A stretch of DNA of 64,000 nt from Parelaphostrongylus tenuis (lineage: Eukaryota > Nematoda > Chromadorea > Rhabditida > Metastrongylidae): assembly GCA_019055375.1 (NCBI GenBank), contig JAHQIW010000938.1, positions 1 through 64,000 on the forward strand, in the 5' to 3' direction. The position numbers and the translations under genes are program-made. The notes under the pieces were generated by a model. It was not told the DNA's origin. It saw only the letters and a program-made list of their open reading frames with translations, and ran no database searches. Within the stretch, counting starts at the first letter, position 1; each line of letters begins with the position of its first letter. This document shows positions 13,075 through 24,180 of the stretch, in pieces.

Positions 13075-16000
13075 CTGTAATCAAACAAGTACATCAAAAC
13101 CAAAACTTCAAAAGTTATACAGCGATCAATGATTAAGGACATTGTCAACTAACAAGAATGGAAAATATTTATTTGAGGAATAACATGTCAAATAATATAG
13201 GAACGCATTTTAGTTGATTTTTGGTAAACTTTGATATTCACTATTAGCATGAAATGATATAATAAAATTTTTTCGCGTGATGACAAAGAAAAGATATTAC
13301 TGAATCATGGAATTTTTGAATATGACGGCGATAGTCGGAAGGCGATGGCGGAGCGACTAGTGATGGAGGATGTCAAGAAGGCAACTTTTAGTTCGATCTC
13401 CTCCCTAACAGTTCCTTGCAATCAATCAACTGAACGCCTAGGAACGCCTTAGCTCGGCCACCTCCGAGACTGCAGGAGGAACTGTCTTAGCCAGCATTCT
13501 ACGACAATCACGAAGGAGGTCGAATTCCATATGTAGCAGTCGAAGCAACACGTGAAATATGCGACCTTTAGAGAAGGATGGATGCGAAGAAAACGAACCG
13601 AATGCTAGAAGTGTGATGGAATTCGTACGATAAAATGTAATGACGGATCAAGTAGATAGATGAATATCAATGATGAGAGTCAATCATATTGAGTATTCCT
13701 TCATGTTCGTCATTATTTATGAATCTGCTGATGCGACAAATTTCAAATAATTTTGACTTGAACATTGCAACGAGTGGAAAGAGACAATATTTAGTTTACA
13801 ACCTCAGTTCTCTTGGTTAACTGATAACTCATAAATTGTTGGATATGAAAGTGAGGTAACGTTATAGGGCTGATCGTTCTTTTGTTGAGTTAAACATAAA
13901 CTAGACGACTTGAAAAACAGCTGCTTTTTACTACCTGTGGGTTGAACATCCTCTTTCGGCTCTTCAGTGTTCGGAATTTCCTGCTTGATCTGCGAGTTCA
14001 TATTCATCATCATATGATGACTGAGGATGTTCTGTGTCATCATATCAGCCATAAAACCACCACCAGTTAACGAGTTGTTTAAGCTGTTTAGTTGATGCCG
14101 TCCCATGTTCGACAGACTACCAGCTGGCAGTCCTAATTCCATCTCCTAGATAAGTGGATTGCATTATGGAGACATCATTGTCAACAATAATTAACAACCA
14201 AGGTGTAAACTACTTTGCGGAAACTCGTGAAGAAAAATCGACAAAACACCTGATATCATATTTTAAAGCTTAAGAGGTCTCGTTAGACACTTCTAGTGCT
14301 GAATGTACATTTGCTTTCTCGCAAGCCTCAGCGATAGGACATGCTTTTCGATTCAATATGCTATCAGATCATATTGAATTCAAGCGAGGTCTCAAAAACA
14401 GTCAATTGGAAAGGTACTGCCAATGTGCTTTACCATAAATTAACAATTGATTGTAAATTAGCGCAATATAAGTGATCTTTTCAATTGACGGGCGGGATAC
14501 ATGTTCGGCGCCTTTATCCTTAAGTGTACGGGAACGGTTGAACCGCAAGACGTATGCTACTACTGATAACGCTTGCCAAAAAGGCGAAACGTTCGCCTAG
14601 CACTATGACTGCCATACCTAGACCTCTCAAAGGCTAAGAATTTGCTATTAGATTATATTACATTTTAAGTGAGGTCTCTAAAACAGTCAAAAAAAAGGTA
14701 CTACGACAAAATATCACTTAAGCTTCTAATGATCAAGAAAAAACACAGGGTATATAGGTGGCAATTTCGTAACCGGTTCTCACTTTTTGTCGCTCTGCAA
14801 TTCTGGACACTAACTTCATTGCCCACGTCAATTTCAGCTTCACATGACCACCATGCTCCTCTAGCAATCCAGGAGCCTAAAAACTCTGATGCATAGAAAA
14901 ACAATGCAAAATTGATGTAGTGACCTAAGAACAGAGAAAACCATCGACTTTCCTGCTCTAAAACCTCTTCAGAGCCTTCATAGAGATTCTTAATGAATAT
15001 ATCAGCAAAAGAAACCACTCATAACGCTTTGAAACACTCAAAACTTTTACTGTTCGCTATATACCTTTTCGAGAATGTATTGTTTGGCTATGATGAGCGC
15101 TTGAGAAGCTGTCAGATGACCATGAGGATCCGCTTGTTTCACTGTCACCATATAATCAACGAGGTCAGCATCGAGTTCATCACCTTAAAGAGATTTTTGT
15201 TCACTACTATGTTGTACTTGAAAAGGATGAGCAGCTTCACATGTGTTTGTTGACGAAAGGACTAAATTCGGGAAATCTCCATTAGCATGAGGAACCCACC
15301 GATCAATTTCGGACGTCCTCGGCCTCGCCCTCGTAAAAAACCTGGAGAACCCGTTGCGTGCGCTGCATTCATTCGTAGCATATCAACCATAGCCGGTGAG
15401 AACATTCCCGGCGCAGCCTGCGCTGCTGGGTTGGCTGCCGAAGCAGATGTAGCTTGTGGCTGAGATGTTGGTAACGCTCCTGGTGTAGAAGACGGCTGCA
15501 AAAAATGTAATTAAATAACGTGAGAAGTAAGAAAAATCATCCGAGAAAAAATTTTATGGATTAGACCTGTTGAAGTGCAATAGGATTGCTAATATTCGGA
15601 AGAGACGAAGGAAGCTGAGATGGTGCAGCAATGCTGTTTTCGGAAGCAGCTTGCTGAACAACACTGTCAGCCTCACCTTCAGACGAAGGGCCTGGTGATG
15701 CCGTTACCGCAGCCAACAATGCTTAATAATGATTAGATTGATAGACAAAAAGTCTGTCATCGATGGATTATTGAATATCGAAGCTCAGCTAAATTCATTT
15801 AGTCCTACTAATGTACATAAATAACAAATATTTGAGATACTATTCGAAACACTAAGAGACTGATTCGGTGTAATTTTCTAGATATTATAGCGGAAAATAA
15901 ATCAAGTTACAATGAATTTGACGAATTACCACTACTGCTTTCTTTTCGATGATAATAGGTGGATACTGGAGGTGGAACTCCAAAACGTTTCGCAGCCGCA

Positions 16001-19000
16001 GCTCCGCCGTAAGCGCGAGCGTACTCTGCCACAGCTCTTCGATCTGCTGCCATTGGCATTGGAACTTTTCCACCACCTGGATGGCCCGCATAACCTGAAC
16101 ATTTGTAGTTCTTCAGCCTTTTTTATTTATTGTGCAAATTACTATGTATTGTTCAAGAGCATCTATTGATTTTTATTTAGAACTTATTCCAAAAACTGAC
16201 TTCCTATGAAAGTCGACATTGATAATTGATGTATGTGAATCTAAAGGACTTATCTCATCTAGCCGTCGTAAGGTTGCTGATAGATGTATAGTAACAGCAG
16301 TGATAGAGGCAATTTTGATGGTCAACGTTTCGGCAACTTCGCCTTATTCACTGCCTGGACGTACATTGCGTTAGATTATTCGACATGGATATTTTACAGA
16401 CTACCCGACAGATAAGGCAACACTACTTACGTCCAGGTTTTGAAGAAAGCGAAATCATCGAAACGTCATCCATTGAATTGCTACTATGCCCTCTACTACT
16501 ATTTCTACCACACAACTATTAAGGACCTCTAGTCGGCTTATTAGAATAAATGCTTAAGACTTACATATATAACTATTTGCTAATTACCGCGTTTCAAATT
16601 ACAGTGTTTATTTTAATGTTAAAAAATAACAAAAAATGTTAACGGAAATATCTCTAGACTCGCGAAAAGTCAATGTTAACGAGCTTGCCAAACCGCCTAG
16701 TGTCTATAACTGATGAGGATAGTTTTCTTCTATCTCGAGAAAAAACTCGCTTGCAAGATTAGTCCAGTGTCTGACTTTTTGTCCAAACTATGAATTAAGA
16801 CCACTCGTTGACAACCGGCCTCTGGACATGGGAAAGAGTATCCTTTCTGAGAAGTAAACTTTCACACATACCGGATCCCATTCGTTGTGGAGTTGGCACA
16901 GGCGTGCGACTCAATTTGGACAAGTCTGCAAGACTTGACAATTGTTGTGGTGTGGCCCCAGGGAAAATCGCTGATAGCACATTTGAGACGTCCTCCTTCA
17001 AATTCATTTCTATTAGATAACTTTACAAAAAACCGATAACTTTTGCTCTATCTTAGCATCTAACGAGGTAGGAAAAGAACAGTGACTGGCAGAGTCTTGA
17101 AAAATCAGTTGTCTGATTCCTCTTTTTTTCCTGTGTAGAGCTGCGATGCGAAAACTGACCCGTGGTCGAGCATCGCTGAACGAGCTGTGCTTTGGACCAC
17201 ATGTCTCGCACATGCACGGAGTAACATGCAATGAACGCATTATCCTGGTCATCTGAAAAGGTTTAGCCTTCGAACAATCCATCAAAAATGCCTCGATTTT
17301 GATAACAAGTATCTAGCAAAGTCTAATTTGGTAGTCTTTGCAGCCTCTTTATATGAAGATAAAGTTGAAAGACTGCCACCTATTCATTCGATAGAACGTT
17401 ACGTTCAATTTTGTCTCCCAGTGAATAATTCTAAAACCTTATGTTTTTTTTTTCTCTTACCACGCCAACTGTTTCTCTATTTTTTACACCTATCAAAAAC
17501 TTCACGGCATCCTAGTATACACCACCACCTGCTAAACTTCACATTTTGAAATCATTCAGTACTTTTTATTACGCTCCTCGACAACGTACGGCGATGTAAA
17601 ATTTCTTTTGCAAAAGATCCAGTTTAATTGAAGAGTTTGACCGAAGCCCGCCGTTACTTTTCAACTTCAGTTTTATTGCCTTGATACAAAGTTCCTTCTT
17701 TCAAGTCAGAATTCAAAACTTCAAAGCCTTCAAAATCCGCAGACAGTTTAGCAACAAGTATTATAATCCAGTATATAGCTTTATTATTGATAGACTACCA
17801 TAACATCCTGAACAAGGAAAAGTAAACGCCTCGGATAAACTCTGCCTATTGTTTTGGATTAGTATTAATGAGACTCGCGGTAACTCGTGCCAAAACCGCA
17901 TCCCTCGATTTGAAACAACTTTTAAATGCACGAAAATCTTGTTTATAGTTGGTGGTGGAGGCTGTTGTCAATTATCTTTCTTGCAATACTTTAAACCCTC
18001 GATCGATAACACTTATTAGTCGGAACGAAACGTAACGGCAAGCGGAGGATAGCCAGGGCTCACACACTCCCTACTACAGTAAATCAAACAACTAACGCCC
18101 ATTTATGTCGTACAGACTGAGAAAGAAGAATGCATGACAATAAAACAGTTTCCCAACTGACACTAAGTATGATTGGCTTATTCAGTATTCGAGTACCTAC
18201 TATAGGAACGAATTGGAACTGCGCCTACTCAAAGTGAGTGAAAATAGGCGGTTGTCGTTGAAACTTTACAAAGCTAAAGATACGCATGGGAATATGTATG
18301 TGAACTGAAATGACTGAGTACACACTGTAAACCGACTACTTCCTCGTAATGATGTTCAATTCACTTCACTATATTTTCAATTTATAGCAAGTGCCGCTCA
18401 AGCCAATGAAATAGCAGAAAACGTTCGACACAGAGTGCAATTCTATTCTGAAAAAAGCAACGTATATAAGGTATCTACCAGGAGCTTAACTCTCAAAAGT
18501 CATCGGGAAGTTCCAAGTGTTAAAGATGCCGTGCCATAAGTACTCCATGGATTCATATTATGGATATTCAACGATGAATCAACCAAATGTGCCCAATAGA
18601 ATTATACAAATGCACATCTATTCAGAGGCCTCATTAAAAAAATGAAGTACTACCCATGGTTAAAATCCCTTAAAAGCAACGTATACGAAACTCATTTACT
18701 GTATGTGGAAACGATAATTTCGAAATAACGTCACAGTGTCGAAATAAGGCAAAAAAACCAGTCATAAGTAAATAGTACATCCGTCTTATTGTTTACTAAT
18801 TGAGATGAGTAAAATAAAGTTTCCAATCGCCTACACCTTAGCTTCCTATGGGATTATTTCTTAGATGGTTCAACGCTTCATAAACTTTGATGAAGGAAAA
18901 AATCAGTATTTCTAGAGCGCCCTTATTGAGACACCTTCCTTGTAATCACATATTTTCATAAGAGAAATCATTCCGTTGCAATCGATTGAGCAGTCAGTTA

Positions 19001-22000
19001 TGTCATTTTCATTGATGAATGCCAAACAATTAACCGATTACGCAATGTATGGACACTAATGTCTATAGGCACGGTAACTATGACCCCTCAAAACCTTTTT
19101 TAAACCAGTCATACCCTTCACCTAAACCCTTCCCCGACTTTATAAATCGTAAAATAGATCGACAATCTCAAAAAATCAGTTCACCTTGTAATGATTGATT
19201 ACTAATCGCTAAATAAATACTAATTTCGATGCGACGCTGAGTTTACACGATACGAAAAGGGTTAAGGAAATCCAATCTATGAGACAATATGAATGCTATC
19301 AGCGTGAACAAATAGTTTAATTCCTTGTTGATACTCAACTACTAGTAATCGATTTCTCTTTGCAAACTTTTAGGTTCAAGTCAAAATAATTCTATACATC
19401 ATCCCCTTTTTCACTAATTCAAGCTCAGCCCTCATTAGCTTTTCGGGCGCAAATGAATTCAATGTCGAAACTTTCTATCACGCATGCGATTAAATACGAC
19501 GTTTTGAAATTTGTCCGACTCAACAGCGATCGTATTTTCGCCTTTCTTTTTCTTTTCGTATGTCCTTCTCCGTTTTCTACACAAACAGCGGCGCACTATC
19601 CCTCACCCTGCCATTATCGTCGTACGGGCGAACATATAGGCTTATTGTTCGGCGGCACAGATTGAAGGACACCAAATGTGGGAGATAACTGTGATTTCAA
19701 AGCATACTGCATACCGGCTGCCACAATCAAACTTTTAATACGAATTAGTTCCAATTCGTTGAACTTCGTGTGTATTGTATAAGACGTTTTTGCTCGTACC
19801 CCTAAGGTCTAAGCAAATATAAAAATTTTCGCACTTGATGTGATATGTAGACGAAATTGCTTTTCAATTCGGTCACTTCCTGCAAAAGTGAGAGGGGTGT
19901 GTCTTCCTGTTGCTGTGGGGCGGAGTCAGCCGTTGATCCATTTGCCATCATACCGCTACTCATCGGATCATCGTCCAGATCCTGAAATTCAACGATAAAT
20001 ACTATCACAACTACTATAAGAGATTTCCTATTTAATACTTGGAAATTTGAACCCCAGTTAGATATTCACAGAAATCTTCATAAACTTGCCATTATCATTC
20101 TACTTCAATGAGATTCATGTTCATAGAATTTCACTCTTCATAGGTATCGAGAATAACTTATCTAAGCAAAAAATATATCATAAGAGACATTATTGGAGAG
20201 CAGAGTATCGAATAATGGAGAAAAAAAAACAATATAATCTAGATTGGACATTTATAAAATCTGACAGAAATCTATAATTTTGCATTCACTATTCAGCTAG
20301 CTATAGACTTGGTTCCAGCAAAGCAACTTACCGCAGATGGTTAACGGTACTTCTACTTCTGAAGCACCGTAGTTCTTTAGATTGAATTTTGATCTCTCGA
20401 ACGCTAGATAAATTTTAGAGAACCGAACATATTTCAATAAGACTTAAAATAAAACTCCATACAGCCGTAAATTTTCTGCCATTTGCAGTTAATTTATACA
20501 CAATTTACGCGGTTGGTCTACCAACCTTAGCAAACTTCGGACAGAAGTAATAATTCAAAGAAGAACTCATAATTATCTCTACTATACAATTATCCAGAAC
20601 AGAAAGTCAATAAAGGAAGAAATTATCAGAAATAAAGTAATAGATATAGAATATTTCGAAATTCGAGCAATGAGCGAGAGGAATGCGAATTATAAAGTGT
20701 AAAGGTTGAAGAGAAAATCGGATCTGAAATACAAAATGTATATTCGGCGCGTTACTGTACACTAAACAGATAGATACATTACCAGAGATCATATAGAAAC
20801 TACGCATAGAACACTTATCATTATGTAATAGTGTGACGTCATGATGACTAACGAAAATCTTTGAACTGACCAATGGAAGGATGAAAAATCAAAACGTACT
20901 ACTATAGTACACCAGTCTGCTATAGTATTCTCTATGCAAAAAAAACATGCTGCTATCACAAACGACGCTCAACACAATACAATCTATTATTACCGCAAAT
21001 AGTTTGCACAAATATGAATCATGCCGCATTTATTCGTTATTGATGTAGAATGATGATTCAGATTTATGTCCACGATTAACAAATAGCCTGCACTATGGAC
21101 ATTTTCTATAAGATAAAAGAAAAAGAAATGTCCCCATTCTTACCCCATACAGCTAGCTGTACACAGTCGACATTTTCTTTTTTTCAAATCTCACAGAAAC
21201 TTCGAGCCCAAATTGTTCACAGTCCCCTCCTCCTATCTGTTTCATTCGCCGCTGCGATTACTTGTCATTTACATAGGCGAAAATTTCTCCGAAAGAAAAA
21301 CCCATTGAGGATAATTCAAATTGATAGCGTAAAAACGTCTAGTCAAGGCGAAAAAGTGCGCATACAGAGACAGACCAGTTCCAAAATGCCAACTACACAT
21401 GAATATCGATCCATCCCTATATAAACCCAATAAATGCGATGTGTTAGTGGTGTCCAATTCAAAGGAAATTCTATCACGATTGTTTCAGATATCTAAATGA
21501 TGCCCATGAGCAGGTTCGTACTGTATAGTAAGTCGCATTATAGAATAATTCGACTGGTGACTTTGTGTATATCCCACGATGTTCAACCACCCCCACACCA
21601 CCACCTGCAGCAGCAGAAGAAGTTCAGTTTCAGGACGCCAAGTAAACCCCTAGGGAGAACTTTGAGCATTTTTGCGAATCACACAAAAACAACCAACCCC
21701 CTTACATCTACATCACATGGCAGTGTTCAGTACTGTGCGTTTAGTAATTGATAATACTTTAAAGCAATACATATGAAGAGGTTGTTCTATCAGATATACG
21801 ATCAGATATACAAAAAGATCACTTTCATTGAAAGGTCAGATCAGGATTTAAGAGAAAAACTAGAATTATATTCTTTTGTTGATGAAAGAAAAATATTATA
21901 AGAACACTTTTAAAACATTCTTATTTGCAAATATGATGGCAACCATTGCTACAATAAGAAACACGTTTTCAGGTGTGCAAGGTCACACATGATAAAGCAA

Positions 22001-23217
22001 CATTTCTATAGCAAGTAAGTCTATTTCCCAATCAATTTATTACAGATCAAAAAGTTTTGCTGACAGAAACGACTGCAAAAAAAAATGATGAAACGTTTCG
22101 CATCGATAAACCCTGTGCGATAAGTATTGCATTCGATTCCATCAAACACTTCTGAATGAATACCTGATTTATACGACCACTCGCGGTGGACTATCGATGT
22201 GTCAAATCAGTGCTGCTCTCCTCCCAAACAAAAGTGGATCCATTCTGCAAAACCCGGAGAGATGGAGGGCTTCGTAAGACCGAGCGAGACGAGATCGAAT
22301 CGCCGATTACTTGTGTACTGCACAGCACCTCTAACCACTGCGCACTACACCCTCCCTTACTCAGAAAAAAGAAGAAACACAAAAGGCAAAAAATGGCCAA
22401 TTAGTCTGGATGCGTAGGTCAGTGATGTTCAACTCACTGGACAAAAGTCGTCTACTTTGACTGTCACAAAAAAAGGGGAAATCACGTTTTTACAGTAACT
22501 AAACTGAAGGTGATTTACTTGCTATTTATACTTTTCAGTTAGACGAATAGAAAAACTCACAGGAAGAGAAAGAACACAAAGGCACTTGAGAGCGACGAAA
22601 ATTTTGATTTTGCCTTCACTATAAAAATTTTTTTAAATGAGCCACAGGATTACCAATAGCATGCCGACTTTTTTTTACAATGAGAGATAATGAAAACACA
22701 ATGAGCCACGGTCACTTCAGTCTAATGAGGTGCTGTTTGAACACCTTCGTAAACTAGGCTGAAAAATCCTTCTTTCCTCTTGAAGTCGAAAATCAACAAT
22801 GGATTCTTCTCTACAATATACCAACCTCCTACATAAGATGTTATAGGATCAAAATCAATAGTCATAGCTTCAGGAAATTTCTGAAACGAACTCAGATTTC
22901 TCACGATTCTCAATGATATCTATTGATGCTGGTAATTCCATACGCTTATTCGTAGAATAAACAGCTTTCAGTAGGACATATAGGGCGACTTTAGCTTGGA
23001 ATAAAGAAAAGCAAACAAAATAACCGACCTGATGTTGATCATCTCCACTCTGTGACGATGTGGCTGATATTGACCGATCAGTAGAACATTGTCGATCCGT
23101 GTCTCCAGCATCATTACTCTCCCTGCCACCATTTAGTATGCTAGCGGGATTTCCAAGACCGTTAAAACCAGCGATTACCGGTAAACTAGACATTTGCACA
23201 TCCTCCTCTCGAAACAT
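13019..23217 (-). CDS. AT-hook plus double HTH (Psq/CENP-B-like) nuclear DNA-binding protein, 12 exons
   Basis: Minus-strand gene model: join of 23217-23029, 22880-22833, 19981-19853, 17244-17160, 17009-16872, 16094-15930, 15721-15567, 15495-15300, 15183-15065, 14876-14784, 14145-13935 and 13074-13019. The exons total 1584 nt, an exact multiple of three, for 527 residues plus stop. Every junction keeps phase with GT/AG ends. The first ~200 residues are low complexity with acidic runs. Residues ~214-247 (DRRAVAEYARAYGG through the KRFGVPP turn) form a helix-turn-helix like the Psq/CENP-B N-terminal fold. Residues 358-366 are an AT-hook, RGRGRGRPK. Residues 367-436 (starting LIGDELDADLVDY, ending AMKLVSRIAERQ) resemble the CENP-B/Tc5-type second HTH. 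A Met/Asn-rich tail carries a SUMO-type IKQE (492-495). A nuclear DNA-binding role, possibly a domesticated transposase domain, is inference. I recognise the family layout but not a gene name. The 5' end and the exon 3-4 junction are the least certain parts. Confidence 0.82.
13360..13620 (+). mobile_element. SINE, family B
   Basis: It lies in the intron between exons 11 and 12. The phrase CATTCTACGACAATCACGAAG followed by GCAGTCGAAGCAACACGTGA and GCGAAGAAAACGAACCGAAT recurs with changes at 27.2, 54.7 and 56.4 kb on plus. The 45.4, 47.3 and 58.5 kb copies are on minus. The 47.3 kb copy has a tRNA-Ser/Leu-like head, so the family is probably tRNA-derived. Confidence 0.55.
13935..14145 (-). CDS. 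Exon 11, Met/Asn-rich tail with SUMO motif
   Basis: Seventy whole codons start EMELGLPAGSLSNMG, pass through a Met/His/Asn-rich segment and end EEPKEDVQPT. IKQE matches the sumoylation consensus, common in transcriptional regulators. The acceptor is CTTATCTAG and the donor is the strong ACAG|GTAGTA. Reading on past the donor gives a Phe/Ser-rich tail that I take as intron. Confidence 0.85.
14275..14660. mobile_element. Decayed hammerhead-bearing fold-back element, family 1
   Basis: The ends are inverted copies: GAGGTCTCNNNA-type words, TTGAGAGGTCT near 14.63 kb and AAGAGGTCTCGTTAGACAC at 14.27 kb. The right arm (14554-14604) still reads CTGATAA, a stem, GGCGAAAC, GTTCGCC and TAGCACT, which is a family 1 hammerhead with a damaged core. 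It sits in the intron between exons 10 and 11 of the AT-hook/HTH gene. Confidence 0.5.
14784..14876 (-). CDS. Exon 10, second HTH block, recognition half
   Basis: Thirty-one codons run from APGLLEEHGGHVKLKLTWAM to KLVSRIAERQK, phase 0 at both ends. The GGHVxLxxTWAxxLxxRI pattern parallels the GGxIxLxxxWAxxLLxRx end of CENP-B/Tc5-type DNA-binding domains, where it forms the final helix. The acceptor is GTTTTTAG and the donor is AAA|GTGAGA. Longer frames reading across this stretch on both strands are shadows. Confidence 0.88.
15065..15183 (-). CDS. Exon 9, second HTH block, first half
   Basis: Thirty-nine whole codons run from DELDADLVDYMVTVKQADPH to QYILEK. Two predicted helices (DADLVDYMVTVKQ and SQALIIAKQYIL) are linked by a Gly/His turn. 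The layout matches the HTH following RGRPxLIG-type AT-hooks in CENP-B/Tc5-transposase-derived proteins. The acceptor is CTCTTTAAG and the donor is AAG|GTATAT. Confidence 0.88.
15300..15495 (-). CDS. Exon 8, Ala/Pro/Met linker and AT-hook
   Basis: A Ser/Pro/Gln/Ala linker and a hydrophobic helix (PAMVDMLRMNAAHAT) precede RGRGRGRPK, a canonical AT-hook with an extra RG repeat that would sit in the minor groove of AT-rich DNA. The acceptor is TTTTTTGCAG and the donor is G|GTGGGT. The exon ends inside the Gly codon of LIG that begins the second HTH block. Confidence 0.9.
15567..15721 (-). CDS. Exon 7, Ser/Pro/Ala linker
   Basis: Fifty-one whole codons run from LLAAVTASPGPSSEGEADSV to NPIALQQ. 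It is an unstructured linker with many Ser and Pro residues and possible phosphorylation sites. The acceptor is ATTATTAAG and the donor is CAACAG|GTCTAA. Phase 1 in and phase 0 out match both neighbours. Confidence 0.8.
15930..16094 (-). CDS. Exon 6, first helix-turn-helix
   Basis: It codes for a Gly/Pro/Met linker followed by DRRAVAEYARAYGGAAAAKR, then FGVPPPVSTYYHRK. The pattern (acidic/basic start, AVxxYA, GGAAAA, the turn FGVPPP, then an aromatic recognition helix ending in basic residues) is the classic small HTH seen in Psq, BrkDBD and CENP-B N-terminal domains. The acceptor is TGTTCAG and the donor is G|GTAATT. Flanking introns are 777 and 208 bases. Confidence 0.85.
16286..16510. mobile_element. 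Inverted-repeat element with hammerhead-like arms, family 4
   Basis: The arms mirror each other. The left arm reads, on minus, CCAGGC, a decayed TGAATAA, GGCGAAGTTGCC, then GAAACGTTGACC. The right arm reads, on plus, CCAGGT, TTGAAGA, a stem, then GAAACGTCATCC. The layout recalls a hammerhead (CUGANGA...GAAAC...GUC), but both cores are broken. Similar CTGAAGA/CGCCRAAAC arms occur at 38.1, 49.75 and 61.0 kb. It lies in the intron between exons 5 and 6. Confidence 0.4.
16872..17009 (-). CDS. Exon 5
   Basis: Its 45 whole codons start MNLKEDVSNVLSAIFPGA and end PTPQRMGS. The acceptor is CTAATAG and the donor is the strong G|GTATGT. A Leu/Ser/Ala-rich helix-forming segment (QQLSSLADLSKLS) is followed by a Pro/Thr linker. 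The split Gly codon joins it in phase to exon 6. Confidence 0.8.
17160..17244 (-). CDS. Exon 4, with tandem acceptors
   Basis: The frame reads DNAFIACYSVHVRDMWSKAQ and on to a TT before the donor G|GTCAGT. It must end in phase 1 because exon 5 starts with AA before ATG; any other frame hits a stop there. Two acceptors are available: the strong TTTTCAG before 17252 and a second CAG before 17244. Only the 17244 acceptor matches the phase-0 end of exon 3. If 17252 is used, a further small exon must exist between 17.25 and 19.85 kb. Confidence 0.6.
17330..19790. other. Large intron between exons 3 and 4
   Basis: It is about 2.6 kb of AT-rich intron. Small acceptor-flanked frames exist (for example near 18.45 kb on minus), but none is convincing. 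A missing micro-exon could hide here if the upstream acceptor of exon 4 is used. Confidence 0.5.
19853..19981 (-). CDS. Exon 3, acidic and Q-rich
   Basis: This exon has 43 codons, starting DLDDDPMSSGMMANG and ending EVTELKSNF, phase 0 at both ends. The acceptor is ATTTCAG|GAT. The donor TTC|GTCTAC is weak, and a second GT 18 bases on (CAA|GTGCGA) is also in phase 0, so the 3' end is uncertain by six codons. The leucine/glutamate segment near the end could form a short helix. Confidence 0.7.
19990..22830. other. Large intron between exons 2 and 3
   Basis: It is about 2.85 kb with no supported exon on either strand. The frames of 109 (21095-21424, plus) and 88 codons (20607-20873, minus) have no recognised domains or codon signal. 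Confidence 0.45.
22833..22880 (-). CDS. Exon 2, 48-nt cassette-sized exon
   Basis: This 16-codon exon (KFPEAMTIDFDPITSY) has acceptor TTTCAG and donor TAT|GTAGGA. It begins and ends in phase 0, as do its neighbours, so inclusion or skipping both keep the reading frame. It lies 148 bases after exon 1. The content reads as protein, but the exon is too short to be certain. Confidence 0.6.
23029..23217 (-). CDS. Exon 1 (first supported) of the AT-hook/HTH gene
   Basis: There are 63 codons from ATG (MFREEDVQMSS...) to ...SGDDQHQ, rich in Ser, Asp and Gly. The acceptor TTTTCTTACAG directly precedes the ATG and the donor is CAG|GTCGGT. Because the ATG abuts an AG, this may be the true start, joined to a spliced leader, or an internal exon. 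The frame stays open through the acceptor, so sequence alone does not decide. Confidence 0.75.
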
Positions 23218-24059
23218 CTGTAAGAAAACGGCACGTTACGAAATTGAATTCGACCAAAGGAAAAACACACATATGGTGGCCGAACGAGAGAAGAGCGCCA
23301 TGAAACAACGACAACTACAGAAAGGTCATCATCATATTTGAATGCAAAATTCGCAAGTGAAATTTGTTGACTAAGCTAAGAATATAAGAAAATAAACGAA
23401 GTAAAAAAAAATCTCAAGAGGTCGCTTGTATAAACAGGGAGATCCTCTACAAAAGAAAAATTGAGAAAAGGAAAAAAAAACTGTGCAAAGAGAAATCAGA
23501 AAAAAGACAACTAATGACATTTCATTGGCGCCGGCGTGTAGATGAAAAACGAAGTACATGTAGTACACTCATTCGCAAAAACTCAGAATGAAAAACAATC
23601 GTTTAGAAGTAGATTATCGGAATTAAACATGAAAAACACATCACTATCTATCAGAGATCAGAATTCAGGTCATTATTTTTTAGATTTATTCAATAACACG
23701 GCAAAAAATCCTCCATAACGAACGCCATAAAAGTATTAATAACGTATTATTGAAGTTACAGTAATAAATCTCAAACTGCTAGATGCAGAAGGACACAGTA
23801 CACCCATCGGCCCATCAAAAAAGCCTATTTTTCGTTTCTGTGTTACAAGGACATGTTATTATTGTCACGATTCAGAGTTATGCATGGAATCATTAAGGGG
23901 AAAAAACAAATGATAGGCCGACAATGAACCAAAGAACGTCTCAAAAACTCTTTCTACGCACTGAATTTTCGTCCCAGTCACAGAAAAGCGCTTTCTCAGT
24001 AACTCTAGGAGGATCCATATTTACAAACATAATCATTTTCATCTCATGGACCGTTTTTG

Positions 24060-24180
24060 AACCTCGCTATAAACATTCATTATGGTCTGTGAGAATGTTT
24101 AAGGTTTCATTGAGGTTGGTACCTCAGTGACGTATCAAACTCGAAAAGGATTTAAACATTCTCACAAACTATAATCGCAA
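24060..24180. mobile_element. Short inverted-repeat relic, family 3 ends
   Basis: GTCTGTGAGAATGTTTAAGG on the left and its imperfect inverse (TTTAAACATTCTCACAAACT) on the right surround a short core. The same end sequence starts the 25.32 and 33.6 kb family 3 elements. This is probably a deletion derivative that has lost its hammerhead arms. Confidence 0.55.

Noticed and set aside
13804..13934. Readthrough of exon 11 to a stop at 13804
   Set aside because: The ACAG|GTAGTA donor is strong, and the sequence beyond it turns into a Phe/Ser-rich intron-like frame.
14669..15253. Frames on both strands around 14.7-15.25 kb (75-105 codons)
   Set aside because: They overlap exons 9 and 10 of the minus-strand gene in the wrong frame or strand. 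The spliced frame explains the conservation-like content.
16671..16740. CTGATGAGGATAG...CTATCTCGAGAAA as a hammerhead
   Set aside because: CUGAUGA and a stem are present, but GAAA is displaced by two bases and no stem III, cleavage triplet or stem I partner follows.
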